Positions 43,101 to 54,681 of a DNA stretch of 64,000 bases are shown piece by piece. The DNA lies in the NCBI GenBank assembly GCA_910586755.1, contig CAJUJM010000008.1:1-64000 (forward strand), read 5' to 3'. The stretch is from an uncultured Lachnospiraceae bacterium (GTDB lineage: Bacteria; Bacillota; Clostridia; Lachnospirales; Lachnospiraceae). The notes beneath the pieces are model-generated. The model worked only from the letters and a program-made list of their open reading frames with translations. It was not told where the DNA came from and made no database searches. The number at the start of each line of letters is the position of its first letter. Position 1 is the stretch's first letter. Position numbers and translations under genes: made by a program.

Positions 43101-44135
43101 TTAAAAAATAATCTTGCCGCTGTCCATTTCCTCCTGAGCATTGCCAGAATCGCACATTCTGAGCTGAAGTCCGGTAACTTTTGGATAGTCTTCTCCATTT
43201 AAGTATTTGGTATAGTTGTCATATAAGCCGTAAACAATAGCCTCCGGATCGATAATCAGGCAGCTGCTTAATTCTCCGGCTAAAATAGACTCACACATTT
43301 CCATGGACAGATCGATTCCACAGGTTATAACATCCTGGCCCGGTTCCAGCCCATACTCTTTTACAGCGGCAATCGCCCCTAAAATCATTTCGTCATTATG
43401 GGCATAAATCACATCAATCCCGCCCTGATTGGCCTGGAGCACGTTAAGCGTCATCTGTTGAGCGTCAATCCGGCTGCAATTTGCACACTGGGTAGACACA
43501 AATTCACAATCCGGCTGTACTGCCTCAATGGTTTCCACAAAGCCTTCTCCTCTGTCCAATGACCAAGACTGGGACATGGAACCAGTAAGATGAAGAATCC
43601 GCATAGGATTTTCTTTGCTGTAATTCTCCCCAATCCACTTTGCCACTTCCGCTCCCTGGTCATAACATTCACCGATTCCCAGAAACAGATAATCTTCCCC
43701 CGGCTCATATCCGTCCGCTTTGGCATTAAATACAACCATGTCCACTCCAGCGGCCTGAACTCTGTCCATAACGGTACTGCAGGCTGATGAATCAACCGGA
43801 TTGTAAAATATTACATCTACTCCCTGAGCAATCAGATCCTCCACATCCGCCACTTGTTTTTCTACATTGTTATCCGCATTAATCAGGGTTATCTCATATC
43901 CGTACTCTTTTCCAATTGTCTCAAAGGCTTCTGCCTGGGAAACATTAAATCCAGCGCTGACCTCCGCATAGGAAATGCCAATCTTTTTTCCTGTTCCGCT
44001 TTGAATTGCTTCTGTCTGCTTCGCGCTTTCCTGAGAAGCCGTTGTGGACACCGCCTTCTCATTGCTTTCTAATGAGCAGGCAGTCATGCCCATAACCATA
44101 GCTGCAGTCAATGCTATCTTCCATAATTTTTTCAT
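43101..44135 (-). CDS. Sugar ABC transporter substrate-binding lipoprotein
   Basis: The roughly 344-residue protein has lipoprotein signal IALTAAMVMGMTACSLESN followed by a Peripla_BP_4 domain: KIGISYAEVSAGFNVSQAEA, VEDLIAQGVDVIFYNPVD, and GGIDVIYAHNDEMILGAIAA. This is the RbsB/YtfQ type that binds pentoses or hexoses. The ATG at 44135 has AAAAGGAG upstream. It is the abundant partner of the importer. Confidence 0.93.
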   Translation of the reverse strand: MKKLWKIALTAAMVMGMTACSLESNEKAVSTTASQESAKQTEAIQSGTGKKIGISYAEVSAGFNVSQAEAFETIGKEYGYEITLINADNNVEKQVADVEDLIAQGVDVIFYNPVDSSACSTVMDRVQAAGVDMVVFNAKADGYEPGEDYLFLGIGECYDQGAEVAKWIGENYSKENPMRILHLTGSMSQSWSLDRGEGFVETIEAVQPDCEFVSTQCANCSRIDAQQMTLNVLQANQGGIDVIYAHNDEMILGAIAAVKEYGLEPGQDVITCGIDLSMEMCESILAGELSSCLIIDPEAIVYGLYDNYTKYLNGEDYPKVTGLQLRMCDSGNAQEEMDSGKIIF

Positions 44136-44176
44136 ATTCTGTTTTTCTCCTTTTCTTCGACACACTAGCCTCTGCC

Positions 44177-45022
44177 TTACCAGGCTTCCATTTCCAGCTT
44201 TGTAACATTTCTCTTTGTACACATACCGTAGGCTACTTCATCTGGTTCTACTGTCATATCCGTCAGCCCCGGGAGCGTAAGCCCTCCATCTACTGTCAAA
44301 TTAGCTCCTGTAATATAGGCTGCTTCATCTGATGCCAGCCACAGCACCGCATTGCCAATCTCTCTGGCAGTTCCCTGTCTTTGAAGAGGGATGTTGGCGC
44401 GGGCGAATTTTTCTCTGTGCTCTGCTTCTCCTGAAATGGTATCAATACATCCCGGCAGAACACAATTTATCCGAATCCCATAAGGCGCTGCATCCAAAGC
44501 CGCATTGGCGCTGCTTCTCAAAATTGCCGCTTTAATTCCCCCATACAGAGAGAACTTTTGGTGGGAGCTTATGGCGCTCTCTGAATTGATATTTACAATA
44601 GAGCCTTTTGTTCCTTCTTTCATCCAATAACGGATGGCGTCCCGCATAATCAGCATATAGCCTCTGTAATTTACTGACAGCACTTCGTCGATATGATCCG
44701 CTGTATACTCATATTGGTAGAGGCGCGGAGGCATAATGGCCGCGTTATTCACAACTAAATCCAAATGCCCCAATCCTTTCACCGCCTCTTTTATTACAGC
44801 CTCTGTTTCCCCGGCATTCCGGAAATCTGCTTCTAATATGGCGCAGCGCCTGCCCATCTTTTCTACTGTATTCTTTACTTCTTCTGCCTTTTCACTGCTA
44901 AAATAATAAGTAAATGCCACATCATATCCCGCTTCCGCCAGACGCAGCACAATCCCTCTTCCAATTCCTCTCTCTCCCCCTGTTACCAGGGCAGCCTTTC
45001 CTGTTTCATCGTAATTTATCAT
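44177..45022 (-). CDS. SDR-family sugar dehydrogenase (2)
   Basis: This 281-residue SDR shows VTGGERGIGRGIVLRLAEA, NNAAIMPPRLYQ, the Ser (INSES), Tyr-x-x-x-Lys (YGGIKAAI) and AAYITGANLTVDGGLTLPGL. It is a paralogue of the enzyme at 38729 and may act on a different anomer or on another pathway step. It overlaps the upstream lactonase stop by 4 bases. Confidence 0.92.
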   Translation of the reverse strand: MINYDETGKAALVTGGERGIGRGIVLRLAEAGYDVAFTYYFSSEKAEEVKNTVEKMGRRCAILEADFRNAGETEAVIKEAVKGLGHLDLVVNNAAIMPPRLYQYEYTADHIDEVLSVNYRGYMLIMRDAIRYWMKEGTKGSIVNINSESAISSHQKFSLYGGIKAAILRSSANAALDAAPYGIRINCVLPGCIDTISGEAEHREKFARANIPLQRQGTAREIGNAVLWLASDEAAYITGANLTVDGGLTLPGLTDMTVEPDEVAYGMCTKRNVTKLEMEAW

Positions 45023-46125
45023 ATATTTTGTTCTCCTGTCCTGATAAAGGCCAGAGCGGCAGCTTCCTCAATTTTTACCCGATCACATGCCTCTCCCGGG
45101 GTTCCGGTTTTCGGATCATATGCAAGGCTTACTACCTGGCCGTCCTCCTGATTGCACACCAGCAAAAACTGTCCGTCCGGTGAAAATTCAAACATCCTGG
45201 GACAATGCCCTTTACAGGAGAAGCTTGCAGGATGAGAGAGCTTTCCGGTCTCAGAATCAATTTCCATTCTCAAAAGCCTGTCCTCTCCTTTTTCTGTGAA
45301 ATAGCCTCTTATGCTGGCAAATAAAAACCTTCCCTCAGGAGAAAGCTTTACTTCAGCTCCCTGGATCTCCGGCCCGTCATACTGTTTCCAAAAATTCTCC
45401 GGGATCAGCTCTGTTCTCTGAATCAAATGCATATTTTTCATGTCATAGTCAAATTCGTATACACTGACGCTTAGTCCCAGTTCACTAAACAGATAAAACC
45501 ATGGGCCTTTTGGATGAAATACTCCATGGCGCGGGCCATCCCCGGGCTGTACCTCCTTTTTCTCTATCAGTTTCAGCTTTCCTGACGTTTCCTCCCACCC
45601 GGCAATGTGAATGCAATCCGCCCCCAAATCAGGAACTACCGCATATCTGCCGCTGATGTCAAATACCACCTGGTGAGGATTGGGCTGAGTCTGCCTCGCC
45701 CTTGCTCCTTTTCCCTCCGGCAGCTCTGTCCTGCATGTCCATTGAGCCGGATTTCCTTGGGAATCCAAAGCGCAAACCAGAATATCTGAGCTTTTCCAGC
45801 ACGGAACCGCCAGGTGTTTTCCCTGGGGAGACAGCGATACACATACGCCTCCTGAAGAATCAGAGGTCACAACAGAGCGAATCTGCAGGTTCTCCGTTTC
45901 TCTGTTCAATTCGTAACCAGCTACTTCCAAAGAATTCAGGCGCTCACTGACCGCATAAACCATACCAGGCTTATGTCCTGCCGCCACGAAGGAAGGATTC
46001 AGACCGTCATACCGCGAGTCTAAAAGACTCAGTCTTCCTTCCTCATTCATGGCTACTAAATGCAGTCCCTTATCCTTTTTATAAGTTTTGTAATCCAACG
46101 TGCCTACTGCAATATATGTTTTCAT
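45019..46125 (-). CDS. Lactonase, 7-bladed propeller (2)
   Basis: This roughly 368-residue lactonase-family protein starts MKTYIAVGTLDYKTYKKDKG and has RQTQPNPHQVVFDISGRYAV, GDGPRHGVFHPKG and CPRMFEFSPDGQFLLVCN. It is the first gene of the operon. The ATG at 46125 follows GAGGATATTTTAC. Its presence beside a paralogue suggests two different lactones, or isomers, in one pathway. Confidence 0.86.
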   Translation of the reverse strand: MKTYIAVGTLDYKTYKKDKGLHLVAMNEEGRLSLLDSRYDGLNPSFVAAGHKPGMVYAVSERLNSLEVAGYELNRETENLQIRSVVTSDSSGGVCVSLSPQGKHLAVPCWKSSDILVCALDSQGNPAQWTCRTELPEGKGARARQTQPNPHQVVFDISGRYAVVPDLGADCIHIAGWEETSGKLKLIEKKEVQPGDGPRHGVFHPKGPWFYLFSELGLSVSVYEFDYDMKNMHLIQRTELIPENFWKQYDGPEIQGAEVKLSPEGRFLFASIRGYFTEKGEDRLLRMEIDSETGKLSHPASFSCKGHCPRMFEFSPDGQFLLVCNQEDGQVVSLAYDPKTGTPGEACDRVKIEEAAALAFIRTGEQNI

Positions 46126-46187
46126 GTAAAATATCCTCTTGTCAAAAATCACTCCATATGCTATAAAAAAAGAGTACAAAAATAAGA

Positions 46188-46201
46188 CCTATGCCAATAG
46201 G
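46188..46201. promoter_or_regulatory. Palindrome upstream of sugar operon
   Basis: CCTATGCCAATAGG is a dyad with a 4-base centre in the leader between lacI-type gene and the operon start. A LacI-family operator is expected here, but I cannot confirm that this dyad is it. Confidence 0.3.
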
Positions 46202-46216
46202 GTTCTTTTATGTACC

Positions 46217-46255
46217 GCCACTCATCTACTTCCACTAGATAAGTGGCATTTTTTT
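46217..46255 (+). terminator. Hairpin with T-run between regulator and operon
   Basis: GCCACT (46217-46222) pairs with AGTGGC (46242-46247) and AGAT/ATCT extends it. ATTTTTTT follows on the plus strand. That orientation faces no plus-strand gene, so it may instead be a regulatory hairpin or an antisense terminator. Confidence 0.4.
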
Positions 46256-47254
46256 CTATTTGTTGATGACAATATCATAGGGTATGATTTTTCTGGTGCA
46301 AAGAATTTCCGGATTCTTTAATCGTTCTAACAGAAGCTCCATTGCAATCCGTCCCATCTCCCATGGATTTCTTTCCAGATAGCTGTACTTCAGTTTAAAC
46401 ATGTCAAACTGCTCCAGCTTATCAAATGCCATACAGTGAACATCCCTCCCCAATACCAGATTTTTTTCCAGCACAGCCCTGACAAACCCCTCTGTGCTGA
46501 AATTGTTGCTTGTGAAAACCGCCGGCGGCAATTTCCCCTTCTCTAAATGCTCTTTTGTGACTCGATACGCCCCCTCTCTAGTAAAATCTCCCTGAAGGAT
46601 AAACTCCTGATTCAGCTTAATTCCATTGGCCTCAAGAGCCTTTACATACCCGCGGTATCTGTCCCGCACCGCCTTAATGTTCCGATCTCCGGTGAGAATG
46701 CCAATCTCCCTGTGGCCTTCCTGTATCATGGAATCCACTGCATGAAACGCTCCGGCAAAATTGTCAAAGAATACTCCGTCTCTCTGATCCAGTTCTGCAG
46801 TGGCGTCCATAAAAATAATCGGAATCCCAGTATCATTCATAGCCTTGCTGAATTTTTTAGAGCTTTCAAAATTATCAAAATCCAAAGTCGGAGCAATAAT
46901 GATCCCCTGTACTTTCATCTCCTTAAAGCGTTTTAGCGCCCGAATCTCCTTCTCCGGATTTCTGTCAGAATTATAAAAAATCAAATCAATATCATACTGG
47001 TCCGCAGCAGCAGCGATTCCCTCAAAGGAAGATAGAAAGTAGGGGTTGGTCATCTCTGAAATAATAACTCCTACGGTATGTATTTTTCCAATAGCCGGCT
47101 TTCGCGGTCCTTCCGGATGCTGATATCCGGTTTCCTTTAATACTTCCAGCACCTTTTTCTTCTTCTCTTCACTGACATACCCGTTTCTATTTAGTACTCT
47201 GGAAACAGTTGCTTTTGATACGTTTGCCAGTTTGGATATTTCCTCAATGGTCAT
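46256..47254 (-). CDS. LacI-family transcription regulator
   Basis: The roughly 332-residue regulator starts MTIEEISKLANVSKATVSRV, the LacI HTH, then LNRNGYVSEEKKKKVLEV hinge region and a Peripla_BP_3 sensor domain (TVGVIISEMTNPYFLSSFEG, and GILTGDRNIKAVRDRYRGY). It probably represses the adjacent operon until the sugar binds. The ATG at 47254 follows AAGGAA; a longer start lacks a site. Confidence 0.92.
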   Translation of the reverse strand: MTIEEISKLANVSKATVSRVLNRNGYVSEEKKKKVLEVLKETGYQHPEGPRKPAIGKIHTVGVIISEMTNPYFLSSFEGIAAAADQYDIDLIFYNSDRNPEKEIRALKRFKEMKVQGIIIAPTLDFDNFESSKKFSKAMNDTGIPIIFMDATAELDQRDGVFFDNFAGAFHAVDSMIQEGHREIGILTGDRNIKAVRDRYRGYVKALEANGIKLNQEFILQGDFTREGAYRVTKEHLEKGKLPPAVFTSNNFSTEGFVRAVLEKNLVLGRDVHCMAFDKLEQFDMFKLKYSYLERNPWEMGRIAMELLLERLKNPEILCTRKIIPYDIVINK

Positions 47255-47306
47255 GGGTCTGTTCCTTTCATATGATTGTTTCATACTTTATACTATCTTT
47301 ACACAA

Positions 47307-47335
47307 ATAGTATCATATTTATCTCTCTACGTAAA
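47307..47335 (-). promoter_or_regulatory. Promoter of LacI-type gene
   Basis: On the minus strand TTTACG (47330-47335) and TACTAT (47307-47312) are 17 bases apart. The region 47340-47480 upstream is very AT-rich with repeated GTTTCAC and holds no gene. Confidence 0.4.
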
Positions 47336-47497
47336 CTGTCATATATGCCCAATTATTCTGTATTTAATTGTCTAATTTTAACAAATATATTAATAATATC
47401 TATTGTATCGACTTTTTGTTTCACTTTTATTTTTAAATATTTCATTTTGTTTCACATTTCATTTTTCACATTGCGATATTAACCCTTTATAAAATTA

Positions 47498-47526
47498 TTG
47501 GTTGATCCGTATTTTTCTGATATAAT
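47498..47526 (+). promoter_or_regulatory. Promoter of small plus-strand gene
   Basis: TTGGTT (47498-47503) and TATAAT (47521-47526) with 17-base spacing form a clear promoter. The start near 47533 leads to the ATG at 47581 with AAAGGA upstream. Confidence 0.6.
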
Positions 47527-47580
47527 GAAATGACTTGATAAAGACAGGAAAACACTGATACCAGAAAGGAATTTCATGTT

Positions 47581-47740
47581 ATGAAAAAAGAAGAATTATT
47601 TACGCCAATCAGAGAAAAGTATGAGGAATTAAAAGAGGCTTTAAAGGGAACGGAGGTATGATTTTAACTCCTATGACAAATCATCATATGATGCATTTAC
47701 CGCCCTGCCTGAACAATTTGCCGATTTTAGACTGATGAAT
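47581..47740 (+). pseudogene. Short ORF, probably frameshifted
   Basis: From a good promoter and ribosome site, ATG begins a 26-codon frame (MKKEELFTPIREKYEELK..., stop 47659-47661). In the +1 frame, right across the stop, the sequence reads YDFNSYDKSSYDAFTALPEQ and FADFRLMNKH, a well-formed acidic and aromatic stretch. I read this as one small protein of about 55 residues disrupted by a single-base change near 47657. I do not recognise the family. Confidence 0.4.
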
Positions 47741-47752
47741 AAGCACATACTT

Positions 47753-47789
47753 GGGGCTGCCGCTTTAATTTTCTTAGTGCGGCAGCCCC
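47753..47789. terminator. Terminator, 11-bp perfect stem
   Basis: GGGGCTGCCGC (47753-47763) pairs with GCGGCAGCCCC (47779-47789), with a T-rich loop. It sits between the small plus-strand ORF and the convergent kinase-like gene. Confidence 0.6.
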
Positions 47790-47794
47790 ATATC

Positions 47795-48472
47795 TTACAC
47801 TTCTTTTATTTCTATTTCTGCCATCAAAACCCCTAAAAGCTCCGCTGATTTTTTCCTCCCCATTACATCCGTATTAAGGCAAAGATCATACGCCTCCTTC
47901 ATCCCCCACGGCCTATCGCTTAAGGCGTCGTGGTAGATTCTCCGTCTGTGATCCTCTTTCTCAATGGCTTTATCTAATTGCTCCGGGGTTTCCAGGTCTT
48001 TGTAAATGGCAGTAGTTTTTGCCCTCTCCCGCTTCTCCTGCTGATCCATTGCATAGAACAGTACGCTGAGACTGGTGTACCCATCCTGCTCAAGTCTCTC
48101 TTTTATTCCACATTCATGGATCAGGCACGGACCCTCTTTCAGCGCCTGCCTGATAGCCTGCTGATACAGTTGGCAAACACAGGCAAACTCCTTATCCTTT
48201 TTTAAGTCCTCTGCCGTTAATTCCGTATTTTCCAGTACTTTGTCATATTGGGCAACCAATTCCCTCTCTTCCGGCTTGAGAAGGCTCATAAGCTTTTCCG
48301 CATCATAGTAGGCGTATCCGCTGCTTTCACATGCTTTTACCGCGATCATCCGGCCCATACTGCAGTATTCGCTGTCCAGAATGATACAATCCGGCCTTTT
48401 AAACTGTTTCTGAAAGGTAGCCTTTTTCTCAACTCCGTCCCAAAACTCTTTTGAATGTACATCGTCTCTCAT
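47795..48472 (-). CDS. Cytidylate-kinase-like family protein
   Basis: The roughly 225-residue protein carries LDSEYCSMGRMIAVKACESS, the 'SREYGSGG' site of the cytidylate-kinase-like (AAA_26) group in which the P-loop is altered. It continues AYYDAEKL, then CLIHECGIKERL and DHRRRIYHDALSDRPWG. Proteins like this often occur at PTS loci, and the substrate is unknown. The ATG at 48472 follows GGAGG. It lies downstream of the GH1 gene in the same operon. Confidence 0.75.
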   Translation of the reverse strand: MRDDVHSKEFWDGVEKKATFQKQFKRPDCIILDSEYCSMGRMIAVKACESSGYAYYDAEKLMSLLKPEERELVAQYDKVLENTELTAEDLKKDKEFACVCQLYQQAIRQALKEGPCLIHECGIKERLEQDGYTSLSVLFYAMDQQEKRERAKTTAIYKDLETPEQLDKAIEKEDHRRRIYHDALSDRPWGMKEAYDLCLNTDVMGRKKSAELLGVLMAEIEIKEV

Positions 48473-48505
48473 AATTACAATTCCTCCTTTTATCGGTACC
48501 GGCAC

Positions 48506-48522
48506 GCGACGCTTTACGTCGC
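48506..48522. other. GCGACG hairpin between GH1 and kinase
   Basis: GCGACG (48506-48511) pairs with CGTCGC (48517-48522) in the 92-base space between the two genes. It is too short to end transcription but could tune downstream expression. Confidence 0.35.
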
Positions 48523-48564
48523 CTGCCACTTCGTCAGAACGCATTCCAATTGTGAAACTGTGTT

Positions 48565-51559
<2,995 letters not shown>

Positions 51560-51563
51560 GATT

Positions 51564-52446
51564 TTACTCGCTTTCCATCAGGATTGGGTTTTGGGAATGC
51601 CTTTTCTTTTCATATTCCGCAGAAATGCGGGTTTTTTTCGCCAGATTTTTTTCATGATTTCGATTGAACCAACAAGAATATAAGATATCAAAAAGATACA
51701 GAACTGACACATAGACACCGTAAGTTCCCAGGTTTGTAATGAGTTTCTCCCTGGTGGAAACATAAAATACAATGTCACACGGATGCCAGCTGATTATGTC
51801 CATAAGAAGTAAAACAAATAGTGGGAATTCCTTTTGATTTCGCCTTTTCAGCAACTTTAATAAGGTTCTCCAATTCACCGGAATAGGAGATGAAGAGAAA
51901 AATTTCCTCTTTTCCTGCCACCTCCGCTTGATAATAGCCAATATCCGACTGCTGATTAATATCTACCTGGATACCGATTTTCATCATCTTTTCGCGGAAG
52001 GGGTAAGCCAGATAGGCGTGGGAGCCCAGAGACATCACATGGATCCGGTTGCATGTCTCAAACATTTGCATAACCGCCTGCATCTGCTCCGCCGTAATCA
52101 GAGAAAGGGTATCATCGACAATTTCCCCATACAAGGTGGAAAGCTTATTGGCCACCCGAAGAGGGCTGTCCTTTCTTTCAAAGGGCATGTTTGCGTCTAT
52201 TCTCTGAAAATGGGAACAAAGATACGCCTCCTCTTCCAAATACGCTTCCCGAAAATCCGGATATCCGTCAAACCCCAGCCGTTGGCAAAGACGGGTGACC
52301 GAAGAAACCGAGGTATAAACCTGCCGGGCCACATAGCGGGCGCTTTCGTTTTTCAGCTTTTCTCCCCGCTCCAGTATGTAATTGGCAATGGCTTTTTCTA
52401 CATCGGAAAATCCTTCCTGCATTTTCAGTCTTTCTTCAATAATCAT
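51564..52446 (-). pseudogene. RpiR-family regulator, frameshifted in SIS domain
   Basis: The first frame (223 residues to a TGA at 51775) has the HTH (NESARYVARQVYTSVSSVTR, LCQRLGF) and most of the SIS sugar-phosphate domain. It stops right after ICFTSYGHNQLASV. The other frame continues exactly where homologues do, CDIVFYVSTREKL then LYLFDILYSCWFNRN, to 51564. One base is missing near 51778. The gene probably once controlled the EIIBC/GH1 operon. A sequencing error is possible, but coverage cannot be judged here. Confidence 0.8.
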
Positions 52447-52573
52447 AACTGGTTTGTTCCTCTGGTATTTTTGCTCATTGATAGTCTGCTGTTCTCTCTA
52501 TTATAGCTTCTTTTTTCTTTGCAGACAATCCACTTCTGATAGAAACACCTTCTCTTTTTGCCATTTCCCCCTG

Positions 52574-52602
52574 TTGAGAAATCCAAAAAACCATGTTATG
52601 AT
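52574..52602 (+). promoter_or_regulatory. Promoter of DUF1576-like gene
   Basis: TTGAGA (52574-52579) and TATGAT (52597-52602) with 17-base spacing precede the membrane protein start by about 62 bases. Confidence 0.6.
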
Positions 52603-52670
52603 AAAGGTCAGAAGCCTTGTTAAAAAGGCTTTTACACCAGAGAAAAGACTTCATTGGGGGCTGTGGTATT

Positions 52671-54152
52671 ATGAAGAGGTACAAATTCAGCAACAGTCAA
52701 ATTATCAACGGAATTGCGCTGGGGTTTTCCCTGTCATTTCTGATTTCTGCCTGGATTGCGGCGATTTACACCAAAGAATGGGGGATGGTGTTTGCAGACT
52801 GGCATCGGATTCTCATTACCCCCTGTCCATTGATTACGGATTATTTTGCGATCGGCGGACTGGCCAGCACCATGCTCAACGCCGGGATGTGCGGCATGGT
52901 CTGTGTACTGTTTATGGTTGGCTTAAAGGGAGATTCAAAGGCCAATACCCTGGCCGGGTACTTTCTGGTGGTGGCTCACTGTTTTTATGGGCTGAATCTC
53001 TTAAATATGCTTCCCTGCTTTCTGGCTCCCTTTATCTATCTCCATCACCAGAAGCTGGATTTTAAAAGTAATCTCCACATCTGCATGTTTACTACCTCTT
53101 TTGCACCCTTTATCAGCGAATTTCTGTTCCGGTACACAGAAGGGGAATCATTTGTATACGGCCAGACCAACATAACCCTGGCCGGAGTGGCTATGGCTGT
53201 GGCTTTCAGCATTATAATGGGCTATATTGTACCTGCAATTCTGCCTGGAGCCAGCGCCTGGCACAAGGGATATAATCTCTACAACGGCGGACTGGCTTTC
53301 GGGATTTTCGGATTTTTCGTGTATAATTTTATGTACCATACCATGGGGATTACGCCCTCTAAGCCCTTTGCGGTGGACAATTATATCTATCTCCATTTTC
53401 ACCACAGCTACCGGCTTTACGCCAACTGTTTTTATGGAATCCTGTTTCTTTTCTGTTTCCTGGCCGGATATTTGTTAAACGGAAGAAGTGTGAAGGGCCT
53501 GTCACATCTGTTTAAAGACACCGGATTTCACAGTGACTTTTCGGAAAAATACGGCATGCCTGTGTGTCTTATGAACATGGGTATCTATGGCAGCCTGTTT
53601 CTGTTATACCTGAATCTGGTAATCCTGTTTACGGAAGGAGCCGGTTTTACCGGCCCCACCTTTGGAATTATGCTGGCAGCCCTGACCTTTTCCGCCATGG
53701 GCCAGCATCCCCGCAATGTGCTGCCGATTTTAGTAGGATACCAGTGCCTTTACCTTGTAACCATGTTTTTCTGCCATTTAAACGGAAGGGATATCACCTG
53801 GTCCGTTTCCACTCAAGGCTATTTAAACAGTGTGGCCTTTGCCACCGGTATGAGCCCTCTGGTAGGCCGTTACGGCATCCGGGCCGGAATTGTCAGCGGC
53901 TTTTTATGCGCCTCCATGTGCACTGCCACCAGCGCCCTTCACGGCGGATTTGTTCTCTATAACGGCGGGTTTACTTCCGGCATAACAGTGCTGGTTCTCC
54001 TTCCCATTCTGGAAAAATATTTCCCCAATACCAGGGATGAAATGAAGGATCAGAGGCTTAATATGCAGGAGCTGATCTCTCTGGTGGGAAATCATCCGGC
54101 CCCCGGATCTGACTCTAAAAAGGGGAAAGGAAACCATAAACTCTTTAACTAA
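52671..54152 (+). CDS. DUF1576-like multi-pass membrane protein
   Basis: This roughly 493-residue protein has about twelve hydrophobic segments. It contains ASTMLNAGMCGMVCVLFM, IGQ-type loop GQHPRNVLPILVGYQCLYLV, and ATGMSPLVGRYGIRAGIVSG with ALHGGFVLYNGGFTSGIT, features I associate with DUF1576. That family may be a transporter but no substrate is established. The ATG at 52671 is chosen because the hydrophobic core starts shortly after; the ribosome site GGGGG is weak. It is divergent from the regulator. Confidence 0.75.
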   Translation: MKRYKFSNSQIINGIALGFSLSFLISAWIAAIYTKEWGMVFADWHRILITPCPLITDYFAIGGLASTMLNAGMCGMVCVLFMVGLKGDSKANTLAGYFLVVAHCFYGLNLLNMLPCFLAPFIYLHHQKLDFKSNLHICMFTTSFAPFISEFLFRYTEGESFVYGQTNITLAGVAMAVAFSIIMGYIVPAILPGASAWHKGYNLYNGGLAFGIFGFFVYNFMYHTMGITPSKPFAVDNYIYLHFHHSYRLYANCFYGILFLFCFLAGYLLNGRSVKGLSHLFKDTGFHSDFSEKYGMPVCLMNMGIYGSLFLLYLNLVILFTEGAGFTGPTFGIMLAALTFSAMGQHPRNVLPILVGYQCLYLVTMFFCHLNGRDITWSVSTQGYLNSVAFATGMSPLVGRYGIRAGIVSGFLCASMCTATSALHGGFVLYNGGFTSGITVLVLLPILEKYFPNTRDEMKDQRLNMQELISLVGNHPAPGSDSKKGKGNHKLFN

Positions 54153-54173
54153 ATCTTTGGTGGAAAAACTGTC

Positions 54174-54531
54174 ATGAAAAATGTATTAGTCACAGGAGGA
54201 AGAACAGAATATTCTGGAGCAAAGACCTGCTCAGCATATTTTTAATGTGGGAAATAAAGAAACCGTATCCGTCCGTGACTGGGTTTTCTTATGCTATCAG
54301 ACAGTCGGAAAAAATGCGGAATTTGTCACGGTTAACCGCAGCGTAAACCAAAGAAATTACTTTAGCTTTTATGACTATGAATATTATCTGGACGTAACAT
54401 CCCAGGAAAAGCTGATGCCGGAGACAGAACCATTAGAAGCTGGATTAAAGAAATCATGGGAATGGTATCAGACCCCCCATTGTGTCAGTCAAAAACCTTT
54501 TATTCAGTATATTGATACTACGTTGATTTAG
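54174..54531 (+). pseudogene. NAD-dependent epimerase/dehydratase remnant with internal deletion
   Basis: The ATG at 54174 starts MKNVLVTGG, the first strand and glycine loop of an extended SDR. The frame then jumps to EQNILEQRPAQHIFNVGNKE and the C-terminal segment YFSFYDYEYYLDVTSQEKLM ending EYID-type QYIDTTLI. About 190 residues of the Rossmann and catalytic core, with the Tyr-Lys pair, are absent, and the two halves are also out of frame. This is a clear deletion derivative. Confidence 0.7.
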
Positions 54532-54595
54532 CCTTATATCCCATCCGGTGCCGGCCAGGCTGTCAGGAAATACCAATTTTAGCCCCTGATTTCCT

Positions 54596-54670
54596 AAGAA
54601 AGAGAGAACTTCGTGAAATTCAGGCGTTTACAAGCCTTCAATGTTCCACAAAATTCTCTCTTTCTTTTTT
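54596..54670 (+). terminator. Terminator with 13-bp stem and structured loop
   Basis: AAGAAAGAGAGAA (54596-54608) pairs with TTCTCTCTTTCTT (54654-54666), followed by TTTT. The 45-base loop contains a further AGGC/GCCT stem. It separates the epimerase remnant from the convergent unknown genes. Confidence 0.6.
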
Positions 54671-54681
54671 CTGTCCTTTAT

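Noticed and set aside
53564..53962. Frames within the DUF1576-like gene on both strands
   Set aside because: Overlap a long hydrophobic coding sequence and lack start signals.
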